A stretch of DNA of 64,000 nt from Flavobacteriales bacterium (GTDB taxonomy: Bacteria > Bacteroidota > Bacteroidia > JANQJC01): assembly GCA_028281825.1 (NCBI GenBank), contig JANQJC010000100.1, forward strand, positions 113,932 through 177,931, read 5' to 3'. How positions within the stretch are numbered: position 1 is the stretch's first letter; every line of letters starts with the position of its first letter. Shown here piece by piece: positions 19,870 through 29,708 of this stretch. A program made the translations under genes and the position numbers. Under the pieces are notes generated by a model. The model did no database searches. It saw only the letters and a list, made by a program, of their open reading frames with translations, and was not told where the DNA came from.

Positions 19870-20883
19870 TTAATTACCCATTGCTTTGTAAAAAGCCCTG
19901 CCAACGGACTTGATAGAAATAATATTCAGCGGAAACTCCAACAAAACGTGAAGAAAGCTGAGTGTTAAGGCAACAATAAGACCTAGTTTGTAATCAAACG
20001 CAAAGAGGCCAACTAGTGTAATCCATATAGTTGCAATAGCAATTGTGCGCCCTACAGAAAGGCTTTTGTGCCACTTGATAACAGTGGTTTTCGAAAACCA
20101 GTTCAAGTAATGATACAAGTAGGCGAATGCGATAAACGTCTGAAGTTTCAATTCCATTTTCTCGTAGAAGAAGAAAGAGGTGCCATCCCCAATGCCCAAA
20201 GCTTTGGCTAGCTTGGCATTAGTCACATGAAATTGATTGTCTGTAAAAACTGATTTCATGCTTTCTGAAAGGGTGTACCAACTTCGGTCAACATCTACAA
20301 ATGCAATGAAAAAGGGAACTACTATCATTAGTCCAATAGCAACAAAGCCAACAGTGCTTCTGGAATCAAGGCTGCCCTTGGTCATAAAAAGCAAGGTAAA
20401 AAGATATACATGGATAAGGGTTGGTATCAATAGGCCAATTATAGTAATGTAGAGTGGGATATCCTTTAGTATAAATGCCAAAAAACTACCAAGTTGAAAA
20501 AATATAAACCAGACTAGTTTGTTTTTAGAAATTACCAGGCCTATGGAAAATACCAACCATAGAAAAATAAACCCATTGGAGTATTCAATGAGCCATTGAT
20601 TGACGGGTTCGAAAAAACTACCAGATATAGTTTCTTGCAGAGAGGGTAAGCTAAAGAACTTAGGGAGCACTATCAGTAAAGCAAAAAGCGCCGCAATCCA
20701 TGCCCAGCGAGGTTCATTAGTAAAGAATTTTTTTTCTCTCAGCCAGTTAATCTCAGTAAGGTAATGCAAAGGCCCAAGAACGGCGTAAGAAACCAGAAAC
20801 AATTGAAAGGGAAGAAGGTAAGCTAGAGCCAGTGAAATGATGATAAGGCCAATGTTCAACAGGTCAACTCGGTTCGATTTCAA
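19870..20883 (-). CDS. Polytopic membrane protein, distantly Brp/Blh-like
   Basis: 337 residues with about nine hydrophobic helices. His residues sit in membrane segments (GPLHYLTE, LYHYLNW, LSFLHVLLEF) in a pattern reminiscent of the Brp/Blh carotene-cleaving family, but the typical PHG..DH motif is absent, so this is only a weak suggestion. The start is TTG; no in-frame ATG exists upstream before the intergenic region. It is first in a three-gene operon with the FAD oxidoreductase and GT-C-like protein. Confidence 0.55.
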   Translation of the reverse strand: MKSNRVDLLNIGLIIISLALAYLLPFQLFLVSYAVLGPLHYLTEINWLREKKFFTNEPRWAWIAALFALLIVLPKFFSLPSLQETISGSFFEPVNQWLIEYSNGFIFLWLVFSIGLVISKNKLVWFIFFQLGSFLAFILKDIPLYITIIGLLIPTLIHVYLFTLLFMTKGSLDSRSTVGFVAIGLMIVVPFFIAFVDVDRSWYTLSESMKSVFTDNQFHVTNAKLAKALGIGDGTSFFFYEKMELKLQTFIAFAYLYHYLNWFSKTTVIKWHKSLSVGRTIAIATIWITLVGLFAFDYKLGLIVALTLSFLHVLLEFPLNIISIKSVGRAFYKAMGN

Positions 20884-20940
20884 GGCAAATGATTTACATG
20901 ATGGATTATGGACTCCACCATTAATAGCAGTAAACTTACA

Positions 20941-21369
20941 TTATTTCAGGTAAACCCTGCCTCTTGACTCCATCAGGATAACCTTGTTTGTAGTAGAGTT
21001 AAGGACGAAATCATAGTAGCCAAAAGTGGTCAGGTTCTCTACCTTTAGCATTATCAAATTAGCAGGTAAGCCGTCATAGGTAATTGGTTCAGCAGAAACC
21101 ACTTCCATTTGAGGGATGCCCTCACCAAAGCGATTAACTATCACCTGCCTTGAGTCCATTATGCCTCCTTTCAATTGGTTGATGTCGGCACTACCCAATA
21201 CAACATCATCCATCATTTGCACAACAGCGTCTGCTTGTCCTAAAACAAGATTCGACATGAACTTTTCTGCTACTTTGGTTTGTTCACTCCAGTCTTTGTC
21301 ATTTTTTGACTGTCCACATGAAACAAGGCCGGCGGTCGATATCATTAAGACGAATAGGAAATATCTCAT
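20941..21369 (-). CDS. Small lipoprotein
   Basis: 142 residues. The signal sequence ends with the lipobox LVSC, so the mature protein starts at Cys19 or so and is probably anchored in a membrane. The body is alpha then beta and resembles DUF4019- or DUF3887-like small domains, but I cannot assign a family. It stands alone, divergent from the SGNH gene on its other side. Confidence 0.65.
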   Translation of the reverse strand: MRYFLFVLMISTAGLVSCGQSKNDKDWSEQTKVAEKFMSNLVLGQADAVVQMMDDVVLGSADINQLKGGIMDSRQVIVNRFGEGIPQMEVVSAEPITYDGLPANLIMLKVENLTTFGYYDFVLNSTTNKVILMESRGRVYLK

Positions 21370-21477
21370 TGTACAGGGTTCTTGTATGTTTAGTTTACGT
21401 GTAGGCGTGCAAATTTAGTTTTATTTGTACCTAATATGAAATGCATAACTGTTTTTGATGTATTTATATAAGGCTGG

Positions 21478-22851
21478 ATGATAAAAAAGGCTCTCATAAT
21501 AATTATTAATACCCTTGCACTTCTTACGCTTGTTGAGTTGGGGTTTTATCTATCAATTGGTGAAGAGGAGTATCCTACTAAACTTGAGGGGCTACTGACT
21601 TACACAGATAAAATCGGTCAGCCTAAACCCGCACAGACTAATCTTGATTGGCCAGAAGAGAAAATTTTTATCAGGGCTGAGGATGATAAAGATGAGCCCG
21701 AGGTACTCCTACTTGGAGGCGAGTCAATTCCTGGTACTTACATGTCACCGGCTACAATTCCAGTTAGCCCCGAAGAAATTCCCTCTGGTAGTAAGAATAT
21801 ATTCGTGATTGGAGGTTCCGCAGCTTTTGGCTACACCTGTAGTTATAATCAATCTTTTGCTACAATCTTAAATCAAAGGCTAGGTTCGGAATATAATGCA
21901 ATCAATGCTGCTCAGGCTGGCTGGTCTTCTTCGCAATTGGTGCCAGTAGTCAAGAGAATTAGTGATTACTACAACCCGTCACTACTGATAATTATGTGCG
22001 GCAATAATGAATTCATTGGTTGGTCTATGAAAGAAGAAATAACTGATATGGGCATTAGCCGGGGGGTGCTTCAGTTAAGTACGAACAGTCATGCGCTTTC
22101 TTACCTGCTATATCAAAGGCTAATGGCAAGGGGTAATTCAAGGCAATACTCGCATCAGGAAGAGTTTATTTTTCATAAGGAACTCAGAGGCTATAAATAT
22201 GCCTTACAAAATCCGGCTCATAGGTATTTGGATTACGACTTCAACAGATGGAAAGAGCTTAAAGGCCGCTTTTTGAAAAATTTTGAAAATAACCTCATAA
22301 CCATGATATACTATGCCAAGCAGAATGGTGCGGAAGTACTATTAATGACGGTGCCTTTCAACTATAGATTATCCCCCGTTTGGAAACACCCACAGCCGTG
22401 GTTTTACAATAGAGACAATAAAGCAACAATTGAAAGTGCTGTGAATAAAGCTGTTGCTGCAATTGAGAGCCGGCAATACCAGCAAGCGCTAAAAATACTT
22501 GATAATACAATAGCATTAGAACCCGAACTCAGTTTGCTACATTACTTGAGAGCACACAGCTTGGAGCAAATAAGAGAGTTTCAAGAAGCTGAATTGGCCT
22601 ACGAAAAATCGCGTGAGTATATGGTTGGTAACTTGGGCAGTATTCCCAGCTTAAATAGGGTGACGCTGAAAGCCGCCGCTAGCAATGGAGTTGGGGTGAT
22701 AGACCTCAAAAAAGCTTTTGATGAAGCCGAACACAGCAAAGGGCACTATTTTAACGAAACGCTGGTTAGAGACGATTGCCATCCAAGTGATGCCGGGCAA
22801 GCCTTGATAGCAAAGGAAATCCTGAGGTGGCTCGGTAAGTCAGGCCAGTAA
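21478..22851 (+). CDS. SGNH hydrolase with embedded TPR
   Basis: 457 residues. One N-terminal hydrophobic segment (2-22) is a signal anchor. Block I is IGGSAAFGYT, block III GNNEF, and the terminal DDCHPSDAGQ provides the Asp and His, so all SGNH catalytic elements are present. Residues about 315-385 form a TPR pair inserted before the final block. It is likely a periplasmic esterase or O-acyl transferase; the substrate is unknown. A related arrangement exists in the SGNH gene at 8617-9666, which lacks the TPR. Confidence 0.75.
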   Translation: MIKKALIIIINTLALLTLVELGFYLSIGEEEYPTKLEGLLTYTDKIGQPKPAQTNLDWPEEKIFIRAEDDKDEPEVLLLGGESIPGTYMSPATIPVSPEEIPSGSKNIFVIGGSAAFGYTCSYNQSFATILNQRLGSEYNAINAAQAGWSSSQLVPVVKRISDYYNPSLLIIMCGNNEFIGWSMKEEITDMGISRGVLQLSTNSHALSYLLYQRLMARGNSRQYSHQEEFIFHKELRGYKYALQNPAHRYLDYDFNRWKELKGRFLKNFENNLITMIYYAKQNGAEVLLMTVPFNYRLSPVWKHPQPWFYNRDNKATIESAVNKAVAAIESRQYQQALKILDNTIALEPELSLLHYLRAHSLEQIREFQEAELAYEKSREYMVGNLGSIPSLNRVTLKAAASNGVGVIDLKKAFDEAEHSKGHYFNETLVRDDCHPSDAGQALIAKEILRWLGKSGQ

Positions 22852-22995
22852 AGGAAAAGTTAAAACAGACTATGTTATTCGCAACCTAAGATTTTCCGTG
22901 AGTCCCTCGAGGGTCTCGATAAAACTTTGTTTACTTTGTAAATAAATAATAATGTACACACTTTTTATGGTAATGTACACATTCAGTTTTGTGTC
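22852..22995. promoter_or_regulatory. Upstream region with TAATGTACACA direct repeats
   Basis: TAATGTACACA occurs at 22950-22960 and again at 22971-22981, exactly 21 bp apart (two helical turns). An inverted copy, TGTACATTA, lies at 23029-23037 inside the start of the downstream gene. An 18-nt near-palindrome around CCCTCGAGGG sits at 22900-22917. The spacing suggests a regulator binding one face of the DNA before the desaturase-family gene; no regulator is identified. Confidence 0.4.
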
Positions 22996-23934
22996 ATGAT
23001 TTCAATGATAAAAAATCTTTACGATTATTGTACATTAGCAGTTAATACACAGATGCCACCAGAATATATAAGTAAGTCCATCCCACTTTTTATGTTGCTA
23101 TTTTTGGCAACAATAGAAGCATTGGGTGGCTTGTATTTTGAAAGCAAGCGAAGCAAAAATGATATCACCCTTGAATTAGTAAGTACTGCGGTTTTACCTA
23201 CATTAGTTCAACCCCTCATATTCTTGCTCACTTTTTGGTTCATGAGTCAATTCCTGCCCAATCTGGAGGACTACTTTATCGGCACGGCCATCTGGTGGCA
23301 CTTTGCAGCTTTTTTGATATTCGATGACATGACACAGTATTGGTGGCATCGTTTATCACACGTTAGCCCTTTCATGTGGAAACTCCATCGGCCGCACCAT
23401 GTTATTGAAGAAATGGGTGTGCTGGTCACCTATCGTAATGCTGTACTGTATTATGCATTCATGCCCGGTATATGGTTCTCTGCGGCTTTAATATACCTGG
23501 GTATGGGTTATGCCTATCTTTTCTATTTACCCGTGAAGCTCACAATAATATTACTGGCGCACAGTGAAACTCGCTGGGATAGGCTTCTATACAAATACCC
23601 AATACTAAATCCACTAGCTTGGCTGATTGAGCGTACTATTTCAACACCCAGTACTCATTTTGCCCATCATGGCCTCACGGTTGAAGATGGGGTATCAAAC
23701 CCCAATGGAAATTTTGGCAACCTCTTGTTTTTTTGGGACGTTTTGTTTGGCACCGCGAAAATTACCCGCAAATACCCTAAGCGCTTTGGTGCATGGAACC
23801 AAATGAAAGAGCCTTGGTATGTACAACTGTTTTTTCCCATTATTCGCTCCAAGAATACCCAAAGTGAACTGCATTCAATACAATCTAAGTCAGATTACGA
23901 CCCTTCCAAAGACTATAAAGAGTACAGTCAATAA
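22996..23934 (+). CDS. Sterol desaturase/fatty acid hydroxylase family protein
   Basis: 312 residues. The three His clusters of the membrane di-iron hydroxylases are visible: HRLSH, HRPHH and a distal HFAHHG. Four or five hydrophobic helices surround them. Members hydroxylate or desaturate lipids at a non-haem di-iron centre; carotenoids, sphingoid bases and fatty acids are all candidate substrates. The ATG at 22996 lies just after the paired TAATGTACACA repeats. It is convergent with the giant protease gene. Confidence 0.82.
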   Translation: MISMIKNLYDYCTLAVNTQMPPEYISKSIPLFMLLFLATIEALGGLYFESKRSKNDITLELVSTAVLPTLVQPLIFLLTFWFMSQFLPNLEDYFIGTAIWWHFAAFLIFDDMTQYWWHRLSHVSPFMWKLHRPHHVIEEMGVLVTYRNAVLYYAFMPGIWFSAALIYLGMGYAYLFYLPVKLTIILLAHSETRWDRLLYKYPILNPLAWLIERTISTPSTHFAHHGLTVEDGVSNPNGNFGNLLFFWDVLFGTAKITRKYPKRFGAWNQMKEPWYVQLFFPIIRSKNTQSELHSIQSKSDYDPSKDYKEYSQ

Positions 23935-23981
23935 GCTGGAAGAAAGCACTTGTTCAGACTTGCGGTATTCTCCTGAATGCC

Positions 23982-26900
23982 TTAAATCACCTCAAACAGT
24001 CTATCAACAATCTCTGGGTGTTTTGGATTCAGATAAGCAAAATGACTTACACCTTGTTTCTCATTTGACACATAAATTTGGTCGTCACTCAATTCTATTT
24101 CACATGGGAACTCATCATTTCGAAATGCAGCACCAGGTACAGGGGTCACGCTATCGTTGTGTTCACCATGAAAAACAGCCCTATCAACCAATAAACTATC
24201 AAATAATCGTCTAAAAAGGCCTCCAGGTTCATAATGGGATGTAAATACATAATAATTGCTTCTGTCCATCTTTATTTTGTTCAACTCCAAAATCACCTTG
24301 CTTTTTTCCTCAAGGTCATCTATGCCAGGCAAGTTAGCAAAGCCAAGTGCCAATGCCTTAAGAATGCTTAATAATTTTGGTACAACCGGAGCTACTGTCC
24401 CGAGCGTTAATTTTGCTACAGAGCTTGTGAGATTAAACATTGACTTCCAGTTTTCTGAGGAAGCTATCATGGTACCTTGATTGGGAGTGCCAAACATCAC
24501 CATCTTATTTAGAACGAATGGCGTATTTGCGGCTGAAGCTGATTTCCATTTTTTCTCAAAAAGGTATCGGGCTACTACCCCGCCACGGCTTCTTGCAAGC
24601 ACATTACATGCCTTGCCCTTTAGTTTTCCTTTAAACATATCATGAATTTCATCCGCATTATCCTCAATGCCGTGAACTACCGTAGCCATATTTACACCAA
24701 GAAGAAATCTGCAATGTCTCTTGCGCATGGCCTTGCAGTATTCCTTTTTCTCCAAGAAATCGTCAAAACCTTTTTCAACCTTACTGAACAGTCCGGGAAA
24801 GGTGATGCCAACTGGCTTATTTTCTCCAGCTATGCTACTGAACACTGCTTCTTCACCAAATTCCCTAATATTTTTCCAACCCATGGCGCCTATATCTTCG
24901 CCTTCAAGGTCAAAAACCATTATCTCGTATTTATGGTCTCCCAGTGGTTCCAGAAAATCGTAAATTCTGTCCTTTCCTTTCGTGACTTTTTTCTTCACCC
25001 ACTTCACCACTTTCACTACTACTTTCTTTAGTTTTTTTCCAATACCCCTTTCGCGGGAGATGAAATCGTCTATGGCTACGTGATAAGTGTTTTCCTTGCT
25101 TTTTGCTACATCAATACCCCGTTCTTTTCCATGTTTTTGCAGTGCATCCAAATACGGTGAATCCCATTTTTGAACAACTGTCCCATCTTCATAAGTATAC
25201 TCCGTCACAATGCTAGATTGTAACTCTTCACCCTCATGGGTTCGTACTTCAATTTCCAGGCTTCGGCCTATGCCTGAGCGAAGGTTGCGTGAAACATTCA
25301 CTTCCATTTCAAACTCATCAATCCAAAATGGTTGATTGTTGTGAAACTCTTTGTATGAAGTTCGATTAGAGATGGCGACTTCCAACCCTCTTGCGTTAAA
25401 GCTGATATCGCCCTTGTCACCCTCAAGCACAAAATTGTTGAATTCTGGGTTAACCAACTTTATTGGTGAGCCAGAATAGCTGATTTTTAACGAGAGGTTA
25501 CTTTTTAGAAATTCTGAAGCGTGTTCTGATTGCAGGATGGCATTAATTAGCTCATTGTCTGTGATATCAAACTCTTCCGCTTCCATATCCACTTTGTCCA
25601 GGTAGTCAAAGAGCTTGGGGTCCTTGTGCAACAATTGGTCAATTTCCATCGACATCATTTCTTGCAAGTGCGCTTCTGTTTCTTCGGTATCTTGGGTTTG
25701 GATTCCCCTTCTTTTAAATGAACCGATAATCCTGCCCAAAAACTTTCGCCTTTCTGAAGCAGCCCTGGCCTTTTTTATTTTAGGGGCTATTTTCTCAGGG
25801 CCATATTCTTCGCCAAGTGCGTGGTATGCCCTTAGCAAACCTTGCCCATAAACATGATTGTATTCAGTATCTTTGTCGGCCGATTGTAGTAATGCCTGCC
25901 TAATAATTTCTGCCTTTTTCCATGCCTGCCTATCTTGGTATTGATCCAATTCGGATTTATATTTTTGGTAGTAAATTGCGGCTGCCGCCGCAATTTGCGG
26001 TGTCGCGCTGGAGGTTCCACCCCCTGATCTTGTATAATAACTTCCTGCTTTATTTTGGTCAAACCATGAAATATTAGGTGTATATGCCGCCATAGATGTA
26101 GGCCAAACAGACGATGGGCCATAGCAAGTTTGCATATAAATACCATCTGCTGCCCTTGCTCTTTCTAGATTGTGGATATCAAAAAGATAAGGCCGCTTAT
26201 CACAAGTTGCTCCAACTGCTGCAATCACTCTATCATAGCGCGCGGGATAAAGCGTATGTTTAGGAACTATTGTATCTTTAAGAGAGTTCTTTACAAAGCT
26301 GTTACTGGCAGCCGAAACAACCACAATTCCCGCCTCATAGGCTCGGTTGATGGCTTCTGCCAGAGGCCTACTTGGTGCTCCTGCCATTGACATTGTAATA
26401 ACGTTACACCCTTGCTTAATGGCATAATCCACAGCCTTGGCAAATCGTTTACCTGAAAAAAGGATTACGGTTTCACTTATTTTAATGGGTAGCACCTTTG
26501 CGTATGGAATCGCACCAAAAAAACCTTTATAGCGTCCCTCTGTGTGTTCTAAGTCCACCCAATCTCCGGCAAGGATGGACATGGTGGCCTGACCATGGCC
26601 TTGAGTTTCCTGAAATGATATTATTTTATCGTAATCAATGGCGGAATTATTTTTCACACCAATGCCTATTCCGTTTGCCTTATCCAGAAAAGCTGGCTGG
26701 CTCGGATGGCCTTGTATGTAGCCAGTATCTATGTGCGCTATTTTTACAATGTCCTTGTCTGATTTTGGTGTGCGGGCTCCAAGTTTAATTTCAGGAAAAA
26801 CATCTTCATTGGCTTTTCTCAACCCACTATAGTCGTCTTCTAAGTGCCAGGTAAATGCATTATTAATATCAAGGCAATCTTCACAAGGTATTGGGTACGA

Positions 26901-29708
26901 CCATAGATACTCGTCTTTATCGTCTCCTCCGCTTCCTCTTTCAATTTCCAATTCGGCTTGGGTGAAGTTGCGGTAAAGAAACTGGGGCTCTACATAAGAA
27001 ACTTCATCAGCATTATCCAATAAATAGTTATAGGCCTTGTCCCAGGCATTGCCGCCTGCTATATTGCGGCTATTCACAGGATATGAACCAGGTACCGAAA
27101 TGCTTTTTGTTTTACCTCGTGACTTAATCCCTTTGGGTTCCACCATTAGTTCATCAGTCTCCAAATAAAGTGGTTCATTTTCAATAGGGGGAAGTGTTTC
27201 CTCAATACTCGGATTGAAGTCCGTTTCTTCGTCTTGTTCTCCATTGTTATTTAAAGTGATTTTTTCAATGGTAAATGGAAATTGGGCATCAAATTGCTTA
27301 GACCGCTTGTGGGAATTACTCCAATTTGGATTTTGAAGTCTTTCTACCTGAGCACGTATTCTTTCAATAAACGTATCGTAATTACCCCTCTCTCCGCTTG
27401 AAATGACCTTGAATTCCTGTAGCAATGCTGTAGTAAATACTCCGCCATCATTCACTTCCTTGGCTGTTTCATCGGCTTTGCAAGCCGAGAGGTTTTTTAC
27501 AAACACCCGAAAACTATTGGCCCTGGTTGGTGCGTTTTTACTCCTAAGTTGCTCAGCAGTTTGATTATTTCTCTCTAGGATTTTTTTAACTAGATAAGGT
27601 GAAAGTGACCTTTCACGAAATCCTTTAGGGGTGGCTTTAAAGTCAGCAAAGCGAGTCATACTCTCACTATGGCAGGAGTCAGAAACTACCAAAACACGGA
27701 TTTCATTCTTAATCTCAGCAAGTGTATTATATATTTCATCATCTAGCAAAAAGCCATCATAGCAAACCCAGCTTTCGTCATTTCCATCTTTTTCATTGTC
27801 CTCATTTGGTATCCCATTTTTCTTGTCCTCCAACTGAGCTCCATGACCTGAATAGCTAATCAAAAGGATACCGCCATCCTCTACACTGTTGCCCAGTTCA
27901 AGAAACTTTTGCTTGATGTTTTCTCGTGTGGCTTCTTCATTCTTCAAGTAGTTGCTTTCATATCCGAGACCTTCTGCAAGTTTACCCATATTTTCCATGT
28001 CGGTAACACAAGCAAAAAGCTCAGGTACAAGATTGGAATAATAACTTTGGTTCACATTGTCAATTCCAATGTGTAGAGAAATCGCATTTTTCTTTTTCAT
28101 GTCTTTAGTGTTGGTTTTTAGTTTCAATGTGTTATCCACAACTTTATCCGCCCTAAGCAATCCATATCCAAAATCAGGGCTGTAATTCTGGGCCGGATCA
28201 CCAGTACTGTCCCTGATTTTTTCACAGGATTTTTTCAGCAGGTTTTTCACTTGATTTAAATTTAGTTCAGGATTAAGACTGTACATCAAGGCTATCACTC
28301 CAGCCACGCCCGGGCAGGAAGCCGATGTTCCACTGAATAGTGAATAATAATTGCCATCTGAATAGCCTTTCCCCCCTAATCTATCGGCCACCTGAATGCC
28401 GGTTCTACTGACTATTGTTCTGCCATCGTTTACTTCAAAATCACCACTTGGGAATGTGCAAAAAGTAGGGTGCCCATAGTCAGAATATTTGGTCGGTTTG
28501 TCTTTGTAGTTAATGGCACTAACTGCCAGCACATGTTTGGAGGAAGCATATCCATCATGCTTAACAGGTTCACGGCCATTGCCAGCCGCAAAAACAATCG
28601 TGGAACCCTTTCCATTTCTGCCATTTTTTACTGCATATTCAAATGCAATTCGCGTGTGGTCGGGCAAGGGAAACTCAAAATCATCATCATCACTGCTCCA
28701 GATACTGCCATCGGGTGGCCCCCAACTGCAGGAAATTACATCTGCACCATTTTTAACTGCCCAATATATAGCTTCGGACTGGTAAACGGAACCCAAACCT
28801 GTAAACCTAATAGGCATAAGTTGGGCCTTGGGCGCAATACCTATTGCATTTTCATCACCTGAGCAAGCAATGCTTGCGCAAGCTGTACCATGCCCTTCAT
28901 TAAAGCGGTGACTGGGAGACTGGTTTTCTGTGTCATCCATCATATCCCGTGGATAAACAATTTTGTTTGCAAAAGCTCTATGCTTCATTTCCAGTCCATC
29001 ATCTATCACCGCAATGATAGTGCCCTCGCCCCGGGTTTTCTCCCATGCCTTGAAAGCTCCTGTTCTTTCAAGCCACCAGTCTTTATCTAATTGTGCGGAT
29101 GTTTTTCCGAGTACTGATTGTTCCCGAATAACAGGTCTGAGGCGGGTTACGAGCTCGGGATGGCAGTATTCTACCTCACCGTGGTGAAGCAATTCTTCAC
29201 AAAACTCAAAAATATTCCGTCCAAGGCTTACTTCAGCTTCTATAAAGAAAACTTTGTCTCCAAAGTGTATTGGCCTTTTAACAACCAGATGCCTTTCTGC
29301 AAGAAAATTTTCAATTTCAGAAGTAGAAACCGTGCTATGAAATTTCAGGAAGATGTTCTCCGTATAAATCTGAAAAATATTAGTGTTGTAATAATTGAAT
29401 ACCGAACCGATATAATCCACTTCTTTTGAGTCTGAAGCTTTCACCCATTTCTTGATTTCATCACGCAGTCCTTCTTCATTTTGATTACAACGAAAAACAT
29501 AAGCATCGGAACCTGGAAAATCGGCCAACATTTGAAATTTGTTCAAATGCGCATTTACGTTTTTAATAGAACTTAAAACATTAATAGGATCCAAGCCGTT
29601 TTGCACCCGCAATACAAAAAGGTCTTCGCTCTCCTCCAGGCGTTTAGGGGCATTGAGATTGCCGTTAAAAAAAACAGACCTATGATTCATGCTGGATTGA
29701 ACCGCCAT
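23982..29708 (-). CDS. S8 protease - caspase - S8 protease - alpha/beta hydrolase fusion
   Basis: 1908 residues without signal peptide, so probably cytoplasmic. Residues 1-200 form a prodomain-like region. The first subtilase has Asp236 (VIDDG), His273 (GHGT), Asn377 and Ser462 (GTSAS). A caspase/metacaspase domain (about 542-800) has His622 (YSGHG) and Cys679 (SDSCHS). After an acidic linker and a second prodomain-like stretch, a second subtilase has Asp994 (HIDTG), His1038 (GHGQ), Asn1136 and Ser1233 (GTSSATP). Residues 1556-1582 are very Lys/Val-rich. The C-terminus is a lipase-like alpha/beta hydrolase: Ser1707 (ARSRGG), Asp1852, His1889 (VSHFAY). Every catalytic residue is present. The start ATG overlaps the stop of the upstream gene (TAATG). 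Confidence 0.88.
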   Translation of the reverse strand: MAVQSSMNHRSVFFNGNLNAPKRLEESEDLFVLRVQNGLDPINVLSSIKNVNAHLNKFQMLADFPGSDAYVFRCNQNEEGLRDEIKKWVKASDSKEVDYIGSVFNYYNTNIFQIYTENIFLKFHSTVSTSEIENFLAERHLVVKRPIHFGDKVFFIEAEVSLGRNIFEFCEELLHHGEVEYCHPELVTRLRPVIREQSVLGKTSAQLDKDWWLERTGAFKAWEKTRGEGTIIAVIDDGLEMKHRAFANKIVYPRDMMDDTENQSPSHRFNEGHGTACASIACSGDENAIGIAPKAQLMPIRFTGLGSVYQSEAIYWAVKNGADVISCSWGPPDGSIWSSDDDDFEFPLPDHTRIAFEYAVKNGRNGKGSTIVFAAGNGREPVKHDGYASSKHVLAVSAINYKDKPTKYSDYGHPTFCTFPSGDFEVNDGRTIVSRTGIQVADRLGGKGYSDGNYYSLFSGTSASCPGVAGVIALMYSLNPELNLNQVKNLLKKSCEKIRDSTGDPAQNYSPDFGYGLLRADKVVDNTLKLKTNTKDMKKKNAISLHIGIDNVNQSYYSNLVPELFACVTDMENMGKLAEGLGYESNYLKNEEATRENIKQKFLELGNSVEDGGILLISYSGHGAQLEDKKNGIPNEDNEKDGNDESWVCYDGFLLDDEIYNTLAEIKNEIRVLVVSDSCHSESMTRFADFKATPKGFRERSLSPYLVKKILERNNQTAEQLRSKNAPTRANSFRVFVKNLSACKADETAKEVNDGGVFTTALLQEFKVISSGERGNYDTFIERIRAQVERLQNPNWSNSHKRSKQFDAQFPFTIEKITLNNNGEQDEETDFNPSIEETLPPIENEPLYLETDELMVEPKGIKSRGKTKSISVPGSYPVNSRNIAGGNAWDKAYNYLLDNADEVSYVEPQFLYRNFTQAELEIERGSGGDDKDEYLWSYPIPCEDCLDINNAFTWHLEDDYSGLRKANEDVFPEIKLGARTPKSDKDIVKIAHIDTGYIQGHPSQPAFLDKANGIGIGVKNNSAIDYDKIISFQETQGHGQATMSILAGDWVDLEHTEGRYKGFFGAIPYAKVLPIKISETVILFSGKRFAKAVDYAIKQGCNVITMSMAGAPSRPLAEAINRAYEAGIVVVSAASNSFVKNSLKDTIVPKHTLYPARYDRVIAAVGATCDKRPYLFDIHNLERARAADGIYMQTCYGPSSVWPTSMAAYTPNISWFDQNKAGSYYTRSGGGTSSATPQIAAAAAIYYQKYKSELDQYQDRQAWKKAEIIRQALLQSADKDTEYNHVYGQGLLRAYHALGEEYGPEKIAPKIKKARAASERRKFLGRIIGSFKRRGIQTQDTEETEAHLQEMMSMEIDQLLHKDPKLFDYLDKVDMEAEEFDITDNELINAILQSEHASEFLKSNLSLKISYSGSPIKLVNPEFNNFVLEGDKGDISFNARGLEVAISNRTSYKEFHNNQPFWIDEFEMEVNVSRNLRSGIGRSLEIEVRTHEGEELQSSIVTEYTYEDGTVVQKWDSPYLDALQKHGKERGIDVAKSKENTYHVAIDDFISRERGIGKKLKKVVVKVVKWVKKKVTKGKDRIYDFLEPLGDHKYEIMVFDLEGEDIGAMGWKNIREFGEEAVFSSIAGENKPVGITFPGLFSKVEKGFDDFLEKKEYCKAMRKRHCRFLLGVNMATVVHGIEDNADEIHDMFKGKLKGKACNVLARSRGGVVARYLFEKKWKSASAANTPFVLNKMVMFGTPNQGTMIASSENWKSMFNLTSSVAKLTLGTVAPVVPKLLSILKALALGFANLPGIDDLEEKSKVILELNKIKMDRSNYYVFTSHYEPGGLFRRLFDSLLVDRAVFHGEHNDSVTPVPGAAFRNDEFPCEIELSDDQIYVSNEKQGVSHFAYLNPKHPEIVDRLFEVI

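Noticed and set aside
22900..22917. Terminator at the CCCTCGAGGG palindrome
   Set aside because: No T-run follows on either strand, so I left it as a possible operator.
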